Positions 45,027-57,206 of a stretch of 64,000 nt of DNA are shown piece after piece; position 1 is the stretch's first letter; every line of letters begins with the position of its first letter. Position numbers and translations under genes: made by a program. The stretch comes from an uncultured Flavobacteriales bacterium (lineage in GTDB: Bacteria > Bacteroidota > Bacteroidia > Flavobacteriales_E > Vicingaceae), in the NCBI GenBank assembly GCA_905479325.1, contig CAJQLW010000018.1:1-64000 (forward strand), written 5' to 3'. The notes beneath the pieces were generated by a model, which was not told where the DNA came from, made no database searches, and worked only from the letters and a program-made list of their open reading frames with translations.

Positions 45027-48000
45027 ATGGGACAGGATTCAATATATTTTGGAGATGCTAAATTAAAGTTTAGCGAGAAAGAAGTTAATGGGAAGTATAC
45101 AACACTTGATGGTGAAGATTTTTTTATCATTGAGAATTACTCTAAAATGCGACCCTTTTTTATGACAATTGTGAGCGCCAACGACCACTGGTTGTTTATG
45201 GCTAGCAACGGAGGTCTTTCTGCAGGCCGTAAAAACCCTGAGCAATCATTATTCCCTTATTACTCCGATGATAAAATAATCAAGTCTGCGCGCCATACTG
45301 GTTCCCAAACTCTTTTTAGAGTAAAAACAAAGGAAGGAATTAAACTGTGGGAGCCCTTTAACGATTCATTTGAAGGGATTTATAACACCACTTCGAATTT
45401 ATATAAAAACCGAGAGGGGAATAAAATAATATTTGAAGAAACAAACCACGACCTGAACCTTTGTTTTCGATACGGATGGATGTTTTCTGAAAAATACGGC
45501 ATTGTAAAAAAATCAGAACTGATTAACTTAAGCACTGCCAACACTCAAGTGGAAGTGCTAGATGGAATTAGAAATATACTTCCGTATGGTGTAAGCAGTG
45601 CGTTACAAAGTATTCGAAGCACCTTGGTTGATGCCTATAAAAGGTGTGAACTTGATCGTAAAACGAATTTAGGTATTTACTCCCTGAGTTCAATGATTGT
45701 TGATAAAGCTGAGCCGAGTGAAGCATTGAAAGCCAGCACAGTTTGGTCTGTGGGAATTGAAACAACATCAATTTTACTTTCGACTCTGCAGTTAAAAAAC
45801 TTTCGCAATGGGCTTGGCACTACATCAGAATTTGACATTAAAGCAGAAAAGGGTGCGTTTTTCATTACCGCCACAAAAAATTTAGAACCGAATAAACCTG
45901 CAATTTGGCTAACCGTTGCTGAAGTAAATCAGTCTGTTACTAAAATTTCAAAATTGCGAAGTGAGCTTTCAAACAACGAATCGTTACTCGACTCAGTTCT
46001 TCAAGATGTTGAAAAAAACAAGCAAGACTTACGAAAGAAAATTGGGCTAACCGATGGTATTCAACTTTCAAAAGACCGTCTTTCTACAGGACGACACTTT
46101 TCTAATGTCCTCTTCAACATTATGCGAGGTGGTACCTTCGATGATCAATATGAAATAGAAACCGCCGATTTTTTACTGCACATTAAACAAATGAACATGC
46201 AGGATTATCAGCGATTAAAACCTGTTTTAAAAGCCATTCCTGATCAAATATCCTATCATCAGTTACGTCATTTTTTGGTAGCATCTAAACACCAACATAC
46301 CATGAGGTATTATTTGGAGTATTTGCCACTTTCTTTTAGCAGAAGACACGGTGACCCAAGTAGACCATGGAACCATTTTTCAATTGAAACAAAGGATGAT
46401 GACGGAAATAAACTCAGAAACTTTGAAGGAAACTGGCGTGACATTTTCCAAAATTGGGAAGCCTTAGCGTTTAGTTATCCTGAATTCGCTCTTGGCATGG
46501 TGGCCAAATTTGTGAATGCCTCTACCTTAGACGGCTACAACCCCTACCGAATCTCTAGAGAAGGAATTGACTGGGAAGTTGTTGAACCAAACGACCCTTG
46601 GTCGCACATTGGTTATTGGGGAGACCACCAAGTAATCTACCTCTGTAAATTGTTAGAAATTTCCTTGCATTATCAGCCTGAAAGGTTAAAAGGAATGTTG
46701 AACAACAAAATTTTTACCTATGCCAATGTTCCTTACCGTATAAAAGGTTACGATGCGATTGCCAGCAACCCTAAAGATACAATAGACTTTGACCACGAAC
46801 TAGAAGCTCAAATTAAGGAAAAAGTAAGTAAAGTTGGCTCTGATGGTAAACTAGTATGGAACAAGCACGACCAATTAGAAAGGGTAAATCTTACGGAGAA
46901 ACTTTTAGTAATGGTGCTTACCAAATTGTATAATTTCATTCCTGATGCCGGTATTTGGTTAAATACTCAACGCCCAGAATGGAATGATGCAAATAACGCG
47001 TTAGTCGGAAATGGAGTTTCTATGGTAACGCTATATTACCTAAGAAGACTACTGAACTTTGCAAGCGAAATTTACAAAGAGCAAGAAGGACTAACTACAG
47101 AAATAAACAAACCTGTAGTTGACTTATTAGAAGCACTAAAACGAGGATTTACTTACCACAGTGCAAATCTGAACAAACCTTTTAGCGACAATCAAAGACG
47201 CCAATTTATGGATGATTTTGGTGTTGCGGGAGAACATTACAGAACGACAGCCTATGCTGGATTTACCGGAGAGAAAAGGAAGCTGAAGAATCAAGACATG
47301 CTGGATTTTTTCTCACTTGCTCTAAAATTCTTAGAAGATACCATTGACAAAAATGAACGAGCAGATGGCCTTTTTCATTCCTATAATTTAGTTGAACTTT
47401 CTGAAGGAAAAGCAACTTATACATACTTATATGAAATGTTAGAAGGTCAAGTATCTGCTTTGAGTGCGCATTACCTGAACCCAGAAAAAGCCCTAGCAGT
47501 GCTAGATTCTCTCAAAATGAGCAAAATGTACAGAGAAGATCAGTACAGTTATATGCTTTACCCGGACAGAGAACTTTCTCCTTTTCTAGAAAAGAACAAT
47601 ATTGATCCCGAATTATTGAAAGGCTCTCAGCTCTTAGAGAAAATGTTATCGAAAGGAAATACTGAAATCATTGAACGAGACATAGAGGGAAAACTTCACT
47701 TTAACGGCAATTTTCATAATGTAAATGATTTAAAGAAAGCCCTTCAATCCATCAAAGATTTTGAATTGAAGAAACTGCTAAAAAGAGAAACGAAACAATT
47801 TCTGGTTGCCTTTGAATCAGTTTTTGACCATAAAGCATTCACCGGACGTTCAGGAGCATTTTACGGCTACGAAGGCTTAGGGAGTATCTACTGGCACATG
47901 GTTTCAAAACTACTACTAGCCATTCAAGAAAATATTTACTTAGCTAAAAAAGCGGAAGCTTCTGAAGAAATCTTAGGCAGACTGATTGAGCATTATTATG

Positions 48001-48491
48001 AAATACGCGCGGGTATTGGAGTGAATAAATCTCCAGAGCTTTATGGTGCATTCCCTACTGACGCATATTCTCATACCCCAAAATATGCCGGCGCAAAACA
48101 ACCGGGTATGACTGGTCAAGTGAAAGAAGACATTATCAACAGATGGGCTGAATTAGGTATTCATGTGCAAGACGGCTGTTTAACTTTTGATCCTTTTATT
48201 TTACGGAAATCAGAGTGTATTACCGAATCTGCTACTTTATCGTATTACAACCACAATGGGGAAGCTTGTAGAATTGAAGCGCCTAAAAGTTCATTAGCGT
48301 TTACGTATTGTCAAATTCCTATTATTTACCAAATTTCAAAGAAAACAGAACTAATCATTACTTATTCCGATGGAACGAGTAATACCATTAAAAATAATTC
48401 TTTAAGCTTTCTTGAATCAAAAGATGTATTTAAACGCTCAGGGAAAATTGAATCAATCTTGGTTCATATTTTAGAAAATAAATTGATTTAA
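45027..48491 (+). CDS. GH149-like beta-1,3-glucan phosphorylase (GH94-related)
   Basis: This 1154-residue cytoplasmic protein has no signal peptide. It matches the large GH149-type inverting phosphorylases by length and by PEWNDANNALVG, where Asp654 aligns with the catalytic acid of GH94 enzymes. SFSRRHGDPSRPWNHFSI and TGRSGAFYGYEGLGSIYWHM are other blocks I associate with the family. It would split beta-1,3-gluco-oligosaccharides with phosphate into alpha-glucose-1-phosphate, saving one ATP per residue. Phosphoglucomutase, needed to reach glucose-6-phosphate, is not in the window. It is last in the operon and followed by a terminator. Linkage specificity is inferred from neighbours. Confidence 0.82.
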   Translation: MGQDSIYFGDAKLKFSEKEVNGKYTTLDGEDFFIIENYSKMRPFFMTIVSANDHWLFMASNGGLSAGRKNPEQSLFPYYSDDKIIKSARHTGSQTLFRVKTKEGIKLWEPFNDSFEGIYNTTSNLYKNREGNKIIFEETNHDLNLCFRYGWMFSEKYGIVKKSELINLSTANTQVEVLDGIRNILPYGVSSALQSIRSTLVDAYKRCELDRKTNLGIYSLSSMIVDKAEPSEALKASTVWSVGIETTSILLSTLQLKNFRNGLGTTSEFDIKAEKGAFFITATKNLEPNKPAIWLTVAEVNQSVTKISKLRSELSNNESLLDSVLQDVEKNKQDLRKKIGLTDGIQLSKDRLSTGRHFSNVLFNIMRGGTFDDQYEIETADFLLHIKQMNMQDYQRLKPVLKAIPDQISYHQLRHFLVASKHQHTMRYYLEYLPLSFSRRHGDPSRPWNHFSIETKDDDGNKLRNFEGNWRDIFQNWEALAFSYPEFALGMVAKFVNASTLDGYNPYRISREGIDWEVVEPNDPWSHIGYWGDHQVIYLCKLLEISLHYQPERLKGMLNNKIFTYANVPYRIKGYDAIASNPKDTIDFDHELEAQIKEKVSKVGSDGKLVWNKHDQLERVNLTEKLLVMVLTKLYNFIPDAGIWLNTQRPEWNDANNALVGNGVSMVTLYYLRRLLNFASEIYKEQEGLTTEINKPVVDLLEALKRGFTYHSANLNKPFSDNQRRQFMDDFGVAGEHYRTTAYAGFTGEKRKLKNQDMLDFFSLALKFLEDTIDKNERADGLFHSYNLVELSEGKATYTYLYEMLEGQVSALSAHYLNPEKALAVLDSLKMSKMYREDQYSYMLYPDRELSPFLEKNNIDPELLKGSQLLEKMLSKGNTEIIERDIEGKLHFNGNFHNVNDLKKALQSIKDFELKKLLKRETKQFLVAFESVFDHKAFTGRSGAFYGYEGLGSIYWHMVSKLLLAIQENIYLAKKAEASEEILGRLIEHYYEIRAGIGVNKSPELYGAFPTDAYSHTPKYAGAKQPGMTGQVKEDIINRWAELGIHVQDGCLTFDPFILRKSECITESATLSYYNHNGEACRIEAPKSSLAFTYCQIPIIYQISKKTELIITYSDGTSNTIKNNSLSFLESKDVFKRSGKIESILVHILENKLI

Positions 48492-48518
48492 CAATTACGT
48501 TCAAACTGCTATACAAAA

Positions 48519-48548
48519 AAAGCCGACCATCTCACGATGATCGGCTTT
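48519..48548. terminator. Bidirectional terminator at the end of the glucan locus
   Basis: AAAGCCGACCAT (48519-48530) pairs with ATGATCGGCTTT (48537-48548) with one mismatch and a 6-base loop. A-rich sequence before it and T-rich after it suit termination of the plus-strand operon and of the convergent rpoBC transcript. Confidence 0.88.
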
Positions 48549-48569
48549 GTATTTTGCTGTAAAAGAAGT

Positions 48570-48896
48570 TTAAGCTTCACCCTGAGGCCCTCCGAAGTTC
48601 ATTGGAAAGTGAGGTTGCTCACTTTCTTTAATTCCTCCGTTCAATTGCTCAAACTTGTTAATGTTGTCTTGCAACGCTCTTACCAATCGTTTTGCGTGCT
48701 GTGGTGTCATCATTATACGTGATTTCACTTTAGCTTTTGGTAAGCCAGGCATTACTTTAATAAAATCCAAAACAAATTCAGAACTCGAATGGCTAATGAT
48801 CGCCAAGTTAGAATAAATTCCTTCTGCCACTTCTTCGGTTAGCTCAATGTTAAGCTTACCATCTTGCTGCGGTTGATTGTTATTATCGTCTGCCAT
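48570..48896 (-). CDS. DUF3467 protein downstream of rpoC
   Basis: This 108-residue soluble protein of the DUF3467 type has IELTEEVAEGIYSNLAIISHS at about 17-37, then FVLDFIKVMPG and the MTPQHAKRLVRALQDNI helix. The N-terminus is polar and glutamine-rich. It starts one base after the rpoC stop codon, so it is probably co-expressed with RNA polymerase. The function is unknown; the recurring place beside rpoC suggests an expression link. It ends before the bidirectional terminator. Confidence 0.85.
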   Translation of the reverse strand: MADDNNNQPQQDGKLNIELTEEVAEGIYSNLAIISHSSSEFVLDFIKVMPGLPKAKVKSRIMMTPQHAKRLVRALQDNINKFEQLNGGIKESEQPHFPMNFGGPQGEA

Positions 48897-48897
48897 T

Positions 48898-51800
48898 TTA
48901 CTCTGCGTTTTCTATTTCGTCTACACTAACTATTTCTTCCACTTGTTGCTTTTCTGCCTTAAGCATTTCATACTCTTCGTTTGAACCTACAACATACTCT
49001 TGGTAATCGTCCAAACCTGTTCCTGCCGGAATTAAGTGTCCAACAATAACGTTCTCTTTCAAGCCCATTAATGTATCTTCTTTTCCGTTTACAGCTGCTT
49101 CGTTCAACACTTTCGTCGTTTCCTGGAAAGATGCTGCTGAAATGAAACTGTCTGTTTGCAATGAAGCTCTTGTAATACCTTGAAGAACTGAATTAGAAGT
49201 AGCAGGAACTGCATCTCGTGCCTCAACTGTCTTCTTATCTTGTCTTTTCAGCATAGAGTTTTCTTCTCTCAACTTACGTGGAGAAATTATTTGTCCCGCT
49301 TTTAAGCTATCTGACTCTCCTGAATCAACAACGATTTTCTTTCCAAAAATCCAATCATTTTCAATTGCAAAGTCAGACTTGTTAGCAATTTGCTTTTCTA
49401 AGAATCTAGTGTCGCCCGGATCTTCAATTACTACTTTACGCATCATTTGTCTAACAATTACTTCAAAGTGCTTATCGTTAATCTTCACCCCTTGTAATCG
49501 GTATACTTCTTGAACTTCATTTACTAAGTATTCTTGAACTTGAGTAGGTCCTTTAATTGCTAAAATGTCAGCCGGAGTAATTGCACCATCAGACAATGGA
49601 ACACCTGCTCTAACGAAATCATTTTCTTGAACTAAAATATGCTTAGAAAGGTTAATCAAGTATTTTTTAACCTCACCTGTTCTAGATTCAATAATAACCT
49701 CTCTGTTACCTCTCTTAATCTTACCGAAAGATACGATACCGTCTATTTCAGATACAACAGCTGGGTTAGATGGGTTTCTTGCTTCGAATAACTCAGTTAC
49801 TCTTGGAAGACCACCCGTAATATCACCAGATTTACCTGAAGTTCTAGGTATTTTTACCAACGTCTTACCGCTCTCAATCTTATCTCCCTCTTTCACAACG
49901 ATGTGCGCTCCTACTGGAAGGTTATATGTCTTAAGCACTTCTTTCTTAGCGTTCAACAATTTAATTTCAGGAATCAACTTCTTGTCTCTTGATTCAATAA
50001 TTACTTTTTCAGTAAATCCTGTTTGTTCATCAGATTCCTCTTTGTAAGTAATACTGTCTACCAAGTTTTCAAAAGCAATTGTTCCCGGAACTTCAGCAAT
50101 AATTAATGCGTTGTATGGATCCCAATAACAAATCATTTCGCCTTTCTTCACATAAGAACCTTCTTTTGCCACTAACACAGAACCGTAAGGAATTACAGCA
50201 GTCATTAAAGCAATATTTGTCTTCGGATCTAAAATTCTAGCTTCAGCAGAACGTCCAACTACGATAGAAACTTTATTTCCATCTCTATCTTCTCCTTCTA
50301 CAGTTCTTAATTCATCAATTTCTAAATTCCCATCATATTTCGCCTCGACTCTAGAGTCATCGGCAATTTTAGATGCAGTACCACCAACGTGGAATGTACG
50401 AAGTGTCAACTGTGTACCTGGCTCTCCAATAGACTGAGCAGCAATAACTCCTACAGACTCTCCTTTTTGTGCCATTCTACCTGTTGCCAAACTTCTTCCG
50501 TAACACTTAGAACAAACTCCTCTCTTCAATTCACAAGAAAGTACAGATCTCATCTCTACCTCGTCAATTGGAGACTCTTGAATTTCTGTAGCAATTTCTT
50601 CTGTTACCTCTTCTCCTGATGCAATAATTAATTCACCAGTATTTGGATGGTACACATCGTGAACGGTTACTCTACCTAGAATTCGATCGTATAAAGATTC
50701 TACTTCGTCGTCATTTTTCATTAAGGCAGAAATCGTTACCCCTCTCAAGGTACCACAATCTACTTCAGAAATAACAACATCTTGAGAAACGTCAACTAAT
50801 CTTCTTGTCAAGTAACCCGCATCCGCTGTTTTCAATGCTGTATCGGCCAAACCTTTACGCGCACCGTGAGTAGAAATAAAGTACTCTAAAATTGAAAGAC
50901 CTTCTTTAAAGTTAGAAAGAATTGGGTTTTCAATAATTTCTTGACCTGTAGAACCAGATTTTTGTGGCTTAGCCATCAATCCTCTCATTCCTGAAAGCTG
51001 ACGAATTTGCTCTTTAGAACCCCTTGCTCCAGAATCGAACATCATATAAACAGAGTTGAAACCTTGGTTATCGTTTTTCAAACGATCCATTACCGTGTTG
51101 GTTAACCTTGTATTAGTATGTGTCCAAATGTCAATAATTTGGTTATAACGCTCGTTATTCGTAATGAATCCCATGTTATAGTTATCCCAAACCTCTTTTA
51201 CTTGGCTGTTTGCCTTGTCCATCATTTCTTCCTTCTCAGGTGGAACAATAACGTCCTCCAAGTTAAATGATAAACCTCCTTTGAATGACATATTATACCC
51301 TAAGGTCTTAATATCATCTAAGAAATTGGCAGTTTTAGCAGTTCCAGCTACTTTCAAAATATCACCAATAATGTCTCTCAACGATTTCTTCGTCAACAAC
51401 TCATTAATGTATGGCACTTCTGCAGGAACATGCAGATTGAAAATAACTCTACCACAAGTGGTTTCAATTAATTTCGTTTCGCCGTTCTTAGTAATGTTTA
51501 CTTTTATTTTAGCGTGAATATCTAATCGACCTTCATTGTTTGCAATAATTACTTCTTCTGGAGAATAGAAGCTCTTGCCTTCGCCTTTAATCACTTTCGT
51601 CTCGTCAGAAACTCTTTCTTTGGTCAAATAATAAAGACCCAATACCATATCCTGAGAAGGCACCGTAATCGGCGATCCGTTTGCAGGGTTAAGGATGTTG
51701 TGAGAAGCTAACATTAACAATTGAGCCTCTAAAATTGCAGCATTACCAAGTGGTAAGTGAACTGCCATCTGATCCCCATCAAAATCCGCGTTAAATGCAG

Positions 51801-53214
51801 TACATACTAATGGGTGAAGACGAATTGCTTTTCCTTCAATTAATTTTGGTTGGAATGCTTGAATTCCCAATCTGTGAAGCGTTGGAGCCCTGTTCAGAAG
51901 AATAGGGTGACCTTTCAATACGTTCTCTAAAATATCCCAAACAACGGGCTCTTTTTTGTCAACAATTTTCTTTGCAGATTTAACTGTTTTAACAATACCT
52001 CTTTCAATTAACTTCCGAATTACGAAAGGCTTGTAAAGCTCAGCTGCCATATCTTTTGGCATACCACATTCGTGCAATTTCAAATCCGGACCAACAACAA
52101 TTACAGAACGAGCAGAATAATCTACCCTTTTCCCTAATAAGTTTTGTCTAAAACGACCAGACTTACCTTTTAAACTGTCAGATAAAGACTTTAACGCACG
52201 GTTAGAATCAGTTTTAACAGCTGAAGATTTTCTTGAGTTATCAAACAAAGAATCAACAGCTTCCTGTAGCATCCTTTTCTCGTTTCTTAAGATTACTTCA
52301 GGAGCTTTAATCTCCATCAATCTTTTCAAACGGTTGTTTCTAATAATAACTCTTCTGTATAAATCGTTCAAATCAGATGTTGCAAATCGGCCACCATCTA
52401 ATGGCACCAATGGACGCAATTCTGGTGGAATTACAGGAACAACTTTTACAATCATCCACTCTGGTCTATTTTCAATATGACCATTCGCAGCTCTGAACGC
52501 TTCAACTACTTGAAGTCTCTTCAAGGCTTCGTTCTTTCTTTGCTGAGAAGTTTCTGTATTCGCTTTGTGTCTTAAATCGTAAGAAAGCGAGTCTAAATCC
52601 AATCTTTTCAACAATTCGAAAAGAGCATCAGCTCCCATCTTAGCGATGAATTTATTTGGATCAGAATCATCTAAATACATGTTTTCTTTTGGCATAGTAT
52701 CCAAAATATCCAAGTATTCTTCTTCCGTTAAGAAATCTAAATATTCTAATGGCTCACCTTCAGTATTTTTAGCCTCTCCTGCATTAATTACAACATAACG
52801 TTCGTAATAAATGATGGTATCTAATTTCTTAGTTGGCAATCCTAATAGGTATCCAATTTTGTTTGGTAATGATTTAAAGTACCAGATGTGAGCAACAGGA
52901 ACCACCAATGAAATGTGTCCCATTCTCTCTCTACGAACTTTTTTCTCAGTTACTTCAACACCACAACGGTCACAAACAATTCCTTTATATCGAATTCTTT
53001 TGTATTTACCACAGTGACATTCGTAATCTTTAACTGGACCAAAGATTCTTTCACAGAACAAACCGTCTCTCTCTGGTTTGTATGTTCTGTAGTTAATCGT
53101 CTCCGGCTTCAATACTTCACCATTTGATTTTTCTAAAATCATTTCTGGTGAAGCAAGGCTTATTGTAATTTTAGAGAATCTACTTGTTTCCTTATTGTCT
53201 CTTCTAAAAGCCAT
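48898..53214 (-). CDS. rpoC: RNA polymerase subunit beta-prime
   Basis: This 1438-residue catalytic subunit carries the N-terminal zinc motif [20 protein letters not shown] at about 68-87, the clamp, the active-site [12 protein letters not shown] with three metal-binding aspartates, the bridge/trigger region [19 protein letters not shown] and the second zinc site ([18 protein letters not shown]). Length and domain order match other Bacteroidota. It lies 39 bases after rpoB. Confidence 0.98.
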   Translation of the reverse strand: MAFRRDNKETSRFSKITISLASPEMILEKSNGEVLKPETINYRTYKPERDGLFCERIFGPVKDYECHCGKYKRIRYKGIVCDRCGVEVTEKKVRRERMGHISLVVPVAHIWYFKSLPNKIGYLLGLPTKKLDTIIYYERYVVINAGEAKNTEGEPLEYLDFLTEEEYLDILDTMPKENMYLDDSDPNKFIAKMGADALFELLKRLDLDSLSYDLRHKANTETSQQRKNEALKRLQVVEAFRAANGHIENRPEWMIVKVVPVIPPELRPLVPLDGGRFATSDLNDLYRRVIIRNNRLKRLMEIKAPEVILRNEKRMLQEAVDSLFDNSRKSSAVKTDSNRALKSLSDSLKGKSGRFRQNLLGKRVDYSARSVIVVGPDLKLHECGMPKDMAAELYKPFVIRKLIERGIVKTVKSAKKIVDKKEPVVWDILENVLKGHPILLNRAPTLHRLGIQAFQPKLIEGKAIRLHPLVCTAFNADFDGDQMAVHLPLGNAAILEAQLLMLASHNILNPANGSPITVPSQDMVLGLYYLTKERVSDETKVIKGEGKSFYSPEEVIIANNEGRLDIHAKIKVNITKNGETKLIETTCGRVIFNLHVPAEVPYINELLTKKSLRDIIGDILKVAGTAKTANFLDDIKTLGYNMSFKGGLSFNLEDVIVPPEKEEMMDKANSQVKEVWDNYNMGFITNNERYNQIIDIWTHTNTRLTNTVMDRLKNDNQGFNSVYMMFDSGARGSKEQIRQLSGMRGLMAKPQKSGSTGQEIIENPILSNFKEGLSILEYFISTHGARKGLADTALKTADAGYLTRRLVDVSQDVVISEVDCGTLRGVTISALMKNDDEVESLYDRILGRVTVHDVYHPNTGELIIASGEEVTEEIATEIQESPIDEVEMRSVLSCELKRGVCSKCYGRSLATGRMAQKGESVGVIAAQSIGEPGTQLTLRTFHVGGTASKIADDSRVEAKYDGNLEIDELRTVEGEDRDGNKVSIVVGRSAEARILDPKTNIALMTAVIPYGSVLVAKEGSYVKKGEMICYWDPYNALIIAEVPGTIAFENLVDSITYKEESDEQTGFTEKVIIESRDKKLIPEIKLLNAKKEVLKTYNLPVGAHIVVKEGDKIESGKTLVKIPRTSGKSGDITGGLPRVTELFEARNPSNPAVVSEIDGIVSFGKIKRGNREVIIESRTGEVKKYLINLSKHILVQENDFVRAGVPLSDGAITPADILAIKGPTQVQEYLVNEVQEVYRLQGVKINDKHFEVIVRQMMRKVVIEDPGDTRFLEKQIANKSDFAIENDWIFGKKIVVDSGESDSLKAGQIISPRKLREENSMLKRQDKKTVEARDAVPATSNSVLQGITRASLQTDSFISAASFQETTKVLNEAAVNGKEDTLMGLKENVIVGHLIPAGTGLDDYQEYVVGSNEEYEMLKAEKQQVEEIVSVDEIENAE

Positions 53215-53253
53215 AATTATATTATTATGTTAATAATCTCTTTATTAGTTGAA

Positions 53254-56200
53254 TTATACGATTACTTTGTCTTTGTCAGACAAGGTAATGTTCAAACACA
53301 ACCCTCTTAATTCGTGAAGTAATACATTGAATGATTCTGGAATACCAGGAACTGGCATACTTTCACCTTTCACAATTGCTTCGTATGCTTTAGCTCTACC
53401 CATTACATCATCAGACTTAATGGTTAAGATTTCTTGTAGAATATTAGCTGCACCAAATGCTTCCAATGCCCAAACTTCCATCTCTCCAAAACGCTGACCA
53501 CCAAACTGAGCTTTACCACCAAGTGGTTGCTGAGTAATTAATGAGTACGGCCCAATAGATCTAGCATGCATTTTATCTTCAACCATGTGACCAAGTTTCA
53601 ACATGTAAATAATACCTACTGTTGCTGGTTGATCAAAAGGCGCACCTGTTCCACCATCTTTCAAGAATGTTCTTCCTGAACGTGGCACACCTGCCTTATC
53701 TGTGTAGTTGTTGATTTCATCTGCAGTTGCTCCGTCAAAAATTGGCGTTGCGAATTTAACACCTAACTTTTCACCTGCCCATCCTAAAACAGTTTCGTAA
53801 ATCTGTCCAAGGTTCATACGAGAAGGTACACCAAGTGGATTCAATACAATATCAACTGGAGTTCCGTCATCTAAGAATGGCATGTCTTCATGTCGAACAA
53901 TCTTAGCAACAATACCTTTGTTACCGTGACGTCCCGCCATCTTATCACCAACTTTTAATTTACGTTTCTTAGCTAAATAAACCTTAGCCAATTTCATAAT
54001 TCCAGTTGGCAACTCATCCCCTACAGTTAACGCATATTTCTTACGCTTGTACTTTCCTTGAATTTCAGTTGCCTTCATGTTATGATTATGCAACATGGTC
54101 TTAATCGTTTGGTTTAACTCATCCGATGTTGTCCAGTTTTTATAATCAATAAACGCGAAGTCATCAATTCTTTGAAGTACTTTCTGAGTGAATTTAGTTC
54201 CTTTAGGGATTAACTCTTCGTTGTAATAGTTTTGAATTCCTTGAGCTGTTTTACCATTTACAACAGAGTATAATTTTTCAACTAATCTCTCTTTTAACTC
54301 AACAAGCTCTTTTCTTTCCTCTTCATCTAATTTTAAAATTAGATTTTTTTCATCAGCTCTCGACTTTCTGTCTTTCACTGCTCTTTCGAACAACTTCTTG
54401 CCAACAACAACACCCTTAGTAGATGGTGGCACTTTTAATGAAGCATCCTTAACATCACCTGCTTTGTCACCAAAAATTGCTCTTAACAACTTCTCTTCTG
54501 GAGTAGGATCAGACTCTCCTTTTGGAGTAATCTTTCCAATTAGAATATCGCCCTCTTTTACCTTAGCTCCTATTCTAATCAAACCATTTTCATCAAGATC
54601 TGCAGTTGCTTCTTCACTTACGTTTGGAATATCAGCAGTCAACTCTTCAACACCTCTCTTCGTATCTCTTACCTCTAGTGTAAATTCATCTACGTGAACA
54701 GAAGTAAATAAATCTTCTGATACAACTTTTTCAGAAATTACAATTGCATCTTCAAAATTATAACCTTTCCAAGGCATGAAAGCAACTTTCAAGTTTCTTC
54801 CAAGAGCAAGCTCTCCACCTTGAGTAGCATATCCCTCACAAAGTACCTGACCCTTGGTCACCTTGTCACCTTTCATTACGATTGGGTTCAAGTTGATTGT
54901 TGTACTCTGATTCGTTTTCTTGTACTTTGTTAGAACGTAAGTTTTAGTTGGCTCAGTAAATGAAACTAACTCCTCTTCTTCTGTTCTTTCATAAGTAACG
55001 ATGATTTTATTTGCATCAACATATTCTACAACACCCGTGCCTTCAGCATTAATTAATACTCTTGAATCAATTGCAACTTGTTTTTCCAATCCAGTTCCGA
55101 CAATTGGAGCACTTGGCTGCAACAATGGTACTGCTTGACGTTGCATGTTTGATCCCATTAAGGCTCTGTTTGCATCATCATGCTCTAAGAAAGGAATCAG
55201 TGATGCCGCAATAGAAGCAATTTGGTTTGGAGATACATCCATTAAGGTAACATTCTCTGGCTTTGCCAATGGAAAATCTCCCTCATACCTTGCTTTAACT
55301 ACTTCTGTCTGGAATTTTCCGTCTTCTCCAATAATTGCATTCGCTTGAGCAATTGTTTGTTGATCTTCTTCTTCAGCACTTAAGTAAATAACTTCTTTAT
55401 CACTTAAACCTACTGTATTATTAGAAACCTTGCGATAAGGTGTTTCAATAAATCCTAGTCTATTCACTTTTGCATAAACACACAATGAAGAAATCAACCC
55501 AATATTTGGACCTTCAGGTGTCTCAATAGGACAAAGTCTTCCGTAATGCGTGTAATGAACATCTCGAACCTCAAAACCAGCTCTTTCTCTCGATAGACCG
55601 CCTGGTCCTAGTGCCGACATTCTTCTCTTATGAGTTACCTCAGAAAGTGGATTCGTTTGATCCATAAACTGAGATAACTGATTCGTTCCAAAAAACGAAT
55701 TAATTACAGCAGATAATGTCTTTGCATTAATTAAATCGGCAGGAGTAAATACTTCGTTATCTCTAACGTTCATTCTCTCTCTAATTGTTCTAGCCATTCT
55801 AGCTAAACCCACACCGAATTGATTGTATAACTGCTCTCCAACAGTTCTAACTCTTCTGTTAGATAAGTGATCAATATCATCTACATCTGCCTTTGAATTG
55901 ATTAATTCAATCAAATATTTGATAATAGAGATTATATCTTCTCTTGTTAAAATTTTCGTGTTAGGCTCAATATTCAAACCTAACTTCTTGTTAATTCTAT
56001 AACGACCAACCTCTCCTAAATCATAACGAGTTTCAGAGAAGAATAATTTATCGATTACACCTCTTGCTGTTTCCTCATCTGGCGGCTCAGAATTTCTAAG
56101 TTGACGATAGATGTGCTCTACTGCCTCTTTCTCTGAGTTAGAAGGATCTTTTTGAAGCGTATTATAAATAATAGCAAAATCTGCAGAATTTACATCTTCT

Positions 56201-57099
56201 TTGTGCAGGATAATCGTTTTTGTACCTGACTCTAAAATAGCATCAATGTGCTCTTTCTCGATGATGGTTTCACGATCAATAACAACCTCATTACGCTCAA
56301 TAGATACAACTTCTCCTGTATCTTCATCTACGAAATCTTCAACCCAAGTTCTAAGAACTCTAGCCGCTAGTTTTCGTCCAAGCACTCTCTTAACTGCCGC
56401 CTTACTTACTTTAATCTCATCAGCAAGTTCAAAAATATCAAGGATGTCCTTGTCAAATTCAAATCCAATTGCTCTTAATAAAGTAGTAACAGGAAGCTTT
56501 TTCTTTCTATCGATGTACGCATACATCACGTTGTTAATGTCAGTAGCAAATTCTATCCAAGAACCTTTGAAAGGAATTACTCTTGCAGAATACAACTTCG
56601 TTCCATTTGCATGTCTAGATTGCCCAAAGAATACACCAGGAGATCTATGCAATTGCGATACAATAACTCTTTCAGCACCGTTCACAAGGAAAGTACCTTT
56701 AGGAGTCATGTAAGGAATAGTACCTAAATAAACATCTTGTACAATTGTTTCAAAATCCTCATGCTCCGGATCTGTACAATATAACTTGAGTTTCGCTTTT
56801 AACGGTACACTATAAGTCAATCCTCGATCTATACATTCTTCAATGCTGTATCTTGGTGGATCAACGAAGTAATCTAAAAACTCAAGAACAAACTGATTTC
56901 TAGCATCAGTTATAGGAAAGTTTTCACTAAAAACTCTGTATAGACCTTCTGTATCTCTGAACTCCGGAGAAGTGTCTAATTGAAAGAAATCCTGAAATGA
57001 CTGTAACTGTATGTCTAAAAAGTCAGGATAATCTAATTTATTTTTTATAGAAGCAAAACTTACTCTGTCTTGCAATTTGGATATTGATGCGTTAGCCAT
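53254..57099 (-). CDS. rpoB: RNA polymerase subunit beta
   Basis: This 1281-residue subunit has the rifampicin-region block [19 protein letters not shown] followed by [13 protein letters not shown] and [39 protein letters not shown] and [15 protein letters not shown] are in the C-terminal half. The residues of the rifampicin pocket look wild-type in the seen motif. A 20-bp hairpin separates it from rplL upstream. It is part of the rplKAJL-rpoBC block. Confidence 0.98.
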   Translation of the reverse strand: MANASISKLQDRVSFASIKNKLDYPDFLDIQLQSFQDFFQLDTSPEFRDTEGLYRVFSENFPITDARNQFVLEFLDYFVDPPRYSIEECIDRGLTYSVPLKAKLKLYCTDPEHEDFETIVQDVYLGTIPYMTPKGTFLVNGAERVIVSQLHRSPGVFFGQSRHANGTKLYSARVIPFKGSWIEFATDINNVMYAYIDRKKKLPVTTLLRAIGFEFDKDILDIFELADEIKVSKAAVKRVLGRKLAARVLRTWVEDFVDEDTGEVVSIERNEVVIDRETIIEKEHIDAILESGTKTIILHKEDVNSADFAIIYNTLQKDPSNSEKEAVEHIYRQLRNSEPPDEETARGVIDKLFFSETRYDLGEVGRYRINKKLGLNIEPNTKILTREDIISIIKYLIELINSKADVDDIDHLSNRRVRTVGEQLYNQFGVGLARMARTIRERMNVRDNEVFTPADLINAKTLSAVINSFFGTNQLSQFMDQTNPLSEVTHKRRMSALGPGGLSRERAGFEVRDVHYTHYGRLCPIETPEGPNIGLISSLCVYAKVNRLGFIETPYRKVSNNTVGLSDKEVIYLSAEEEDQQTIAQANAIIGEDGKFQTEVVKARYEGDFPLAKPENVTLMDVSPNQIASIAASLIPFLEHDDANRALMGSNMQRQAVPLLQPSAPIVGTGLEKQVAIDSRVLINAEGTGVVEYVDANKIIVTYERTEEEELVSFTEPTKTYVLTKYKKTNQSTTINLNPIVMKGDKVTKGQVLCEGYATQGGELALGRNLKVAFMPWKGYNFEDAIVISEKVVSEDLFTSVHVDEFTLEVRDTKRGVEELTADIPNVSEEATADLDENGLIRIGAKVKEGDILIGKITPKGESDPTPEEKLLRAIFGDKAGDVKDASLKVPPSTKGVVVGKKLFERAVKDRKSRADEKNLILKLDEEERKELVELKERLVEKLYSVVNGKTAQGIQNYYNEELIPKGTKFTQKVLQRIDDFAFIDYKNWTTSDELNQTIKTMLHNHNMKATEIQGKYKRKKYALTVGDELPTGIMKLAKVYLAKKRKLKVGDKMAGRHGNKGIVAKIVRHEDMPFLDDGTPVDIVLNPLGVPSRMNLGQIYETVLGWAGEKLGVKFATPIFDGATADEINNYTDKAGVPRSGRTFLKDGGTGAPFDQPATVGIIYMLKLGHMVEDKMHARSIGPYSLITQQPLGGKAQFGGQRFGEMEVWALEAFGAANILQEILTIKSDDVMGRAKAYEAIVKGESMPVPGIPESFNVLLHELRGLCLNITLSDKDKVIV

Positions 57100-57131
57100 C
57101 TGAAGGAGTGTTTATTAGTACTTAGATATAA

Positions 57132-57182
57132 ACAGAAAAGGGTTTAGTCCTCACCCCGAAAATTCGGGGTGAGGACTAAACC
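57132..57182 (-). terminator. 20-bp perfect hairpin between rplL and rpoB (attenuator or processing site)
   Basis: GGTTTAGTCCTCACCCCGAA at 57141-57160 and its exact reverse complement at 57163-57182 enclose a 2-base centre. On the minus strand the stem is followed by CTTTTCTGTTT, a broken U-tract that suggests partial termination. The position is where E. coli has an attenuator and an RNase III site between rplL and rpoB; the equivalence here is inference. Confidence 0.75.
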
Positions 57183-57206
57183 TAAATATTATTAGTTGGG
57201 CCTTTT

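Noticed and set aside
56201-56713. Long plus-strand open frame inside rpoB
   Set aside because: It is the antisense shadow of a highly conserved gene and has no domain-like features.
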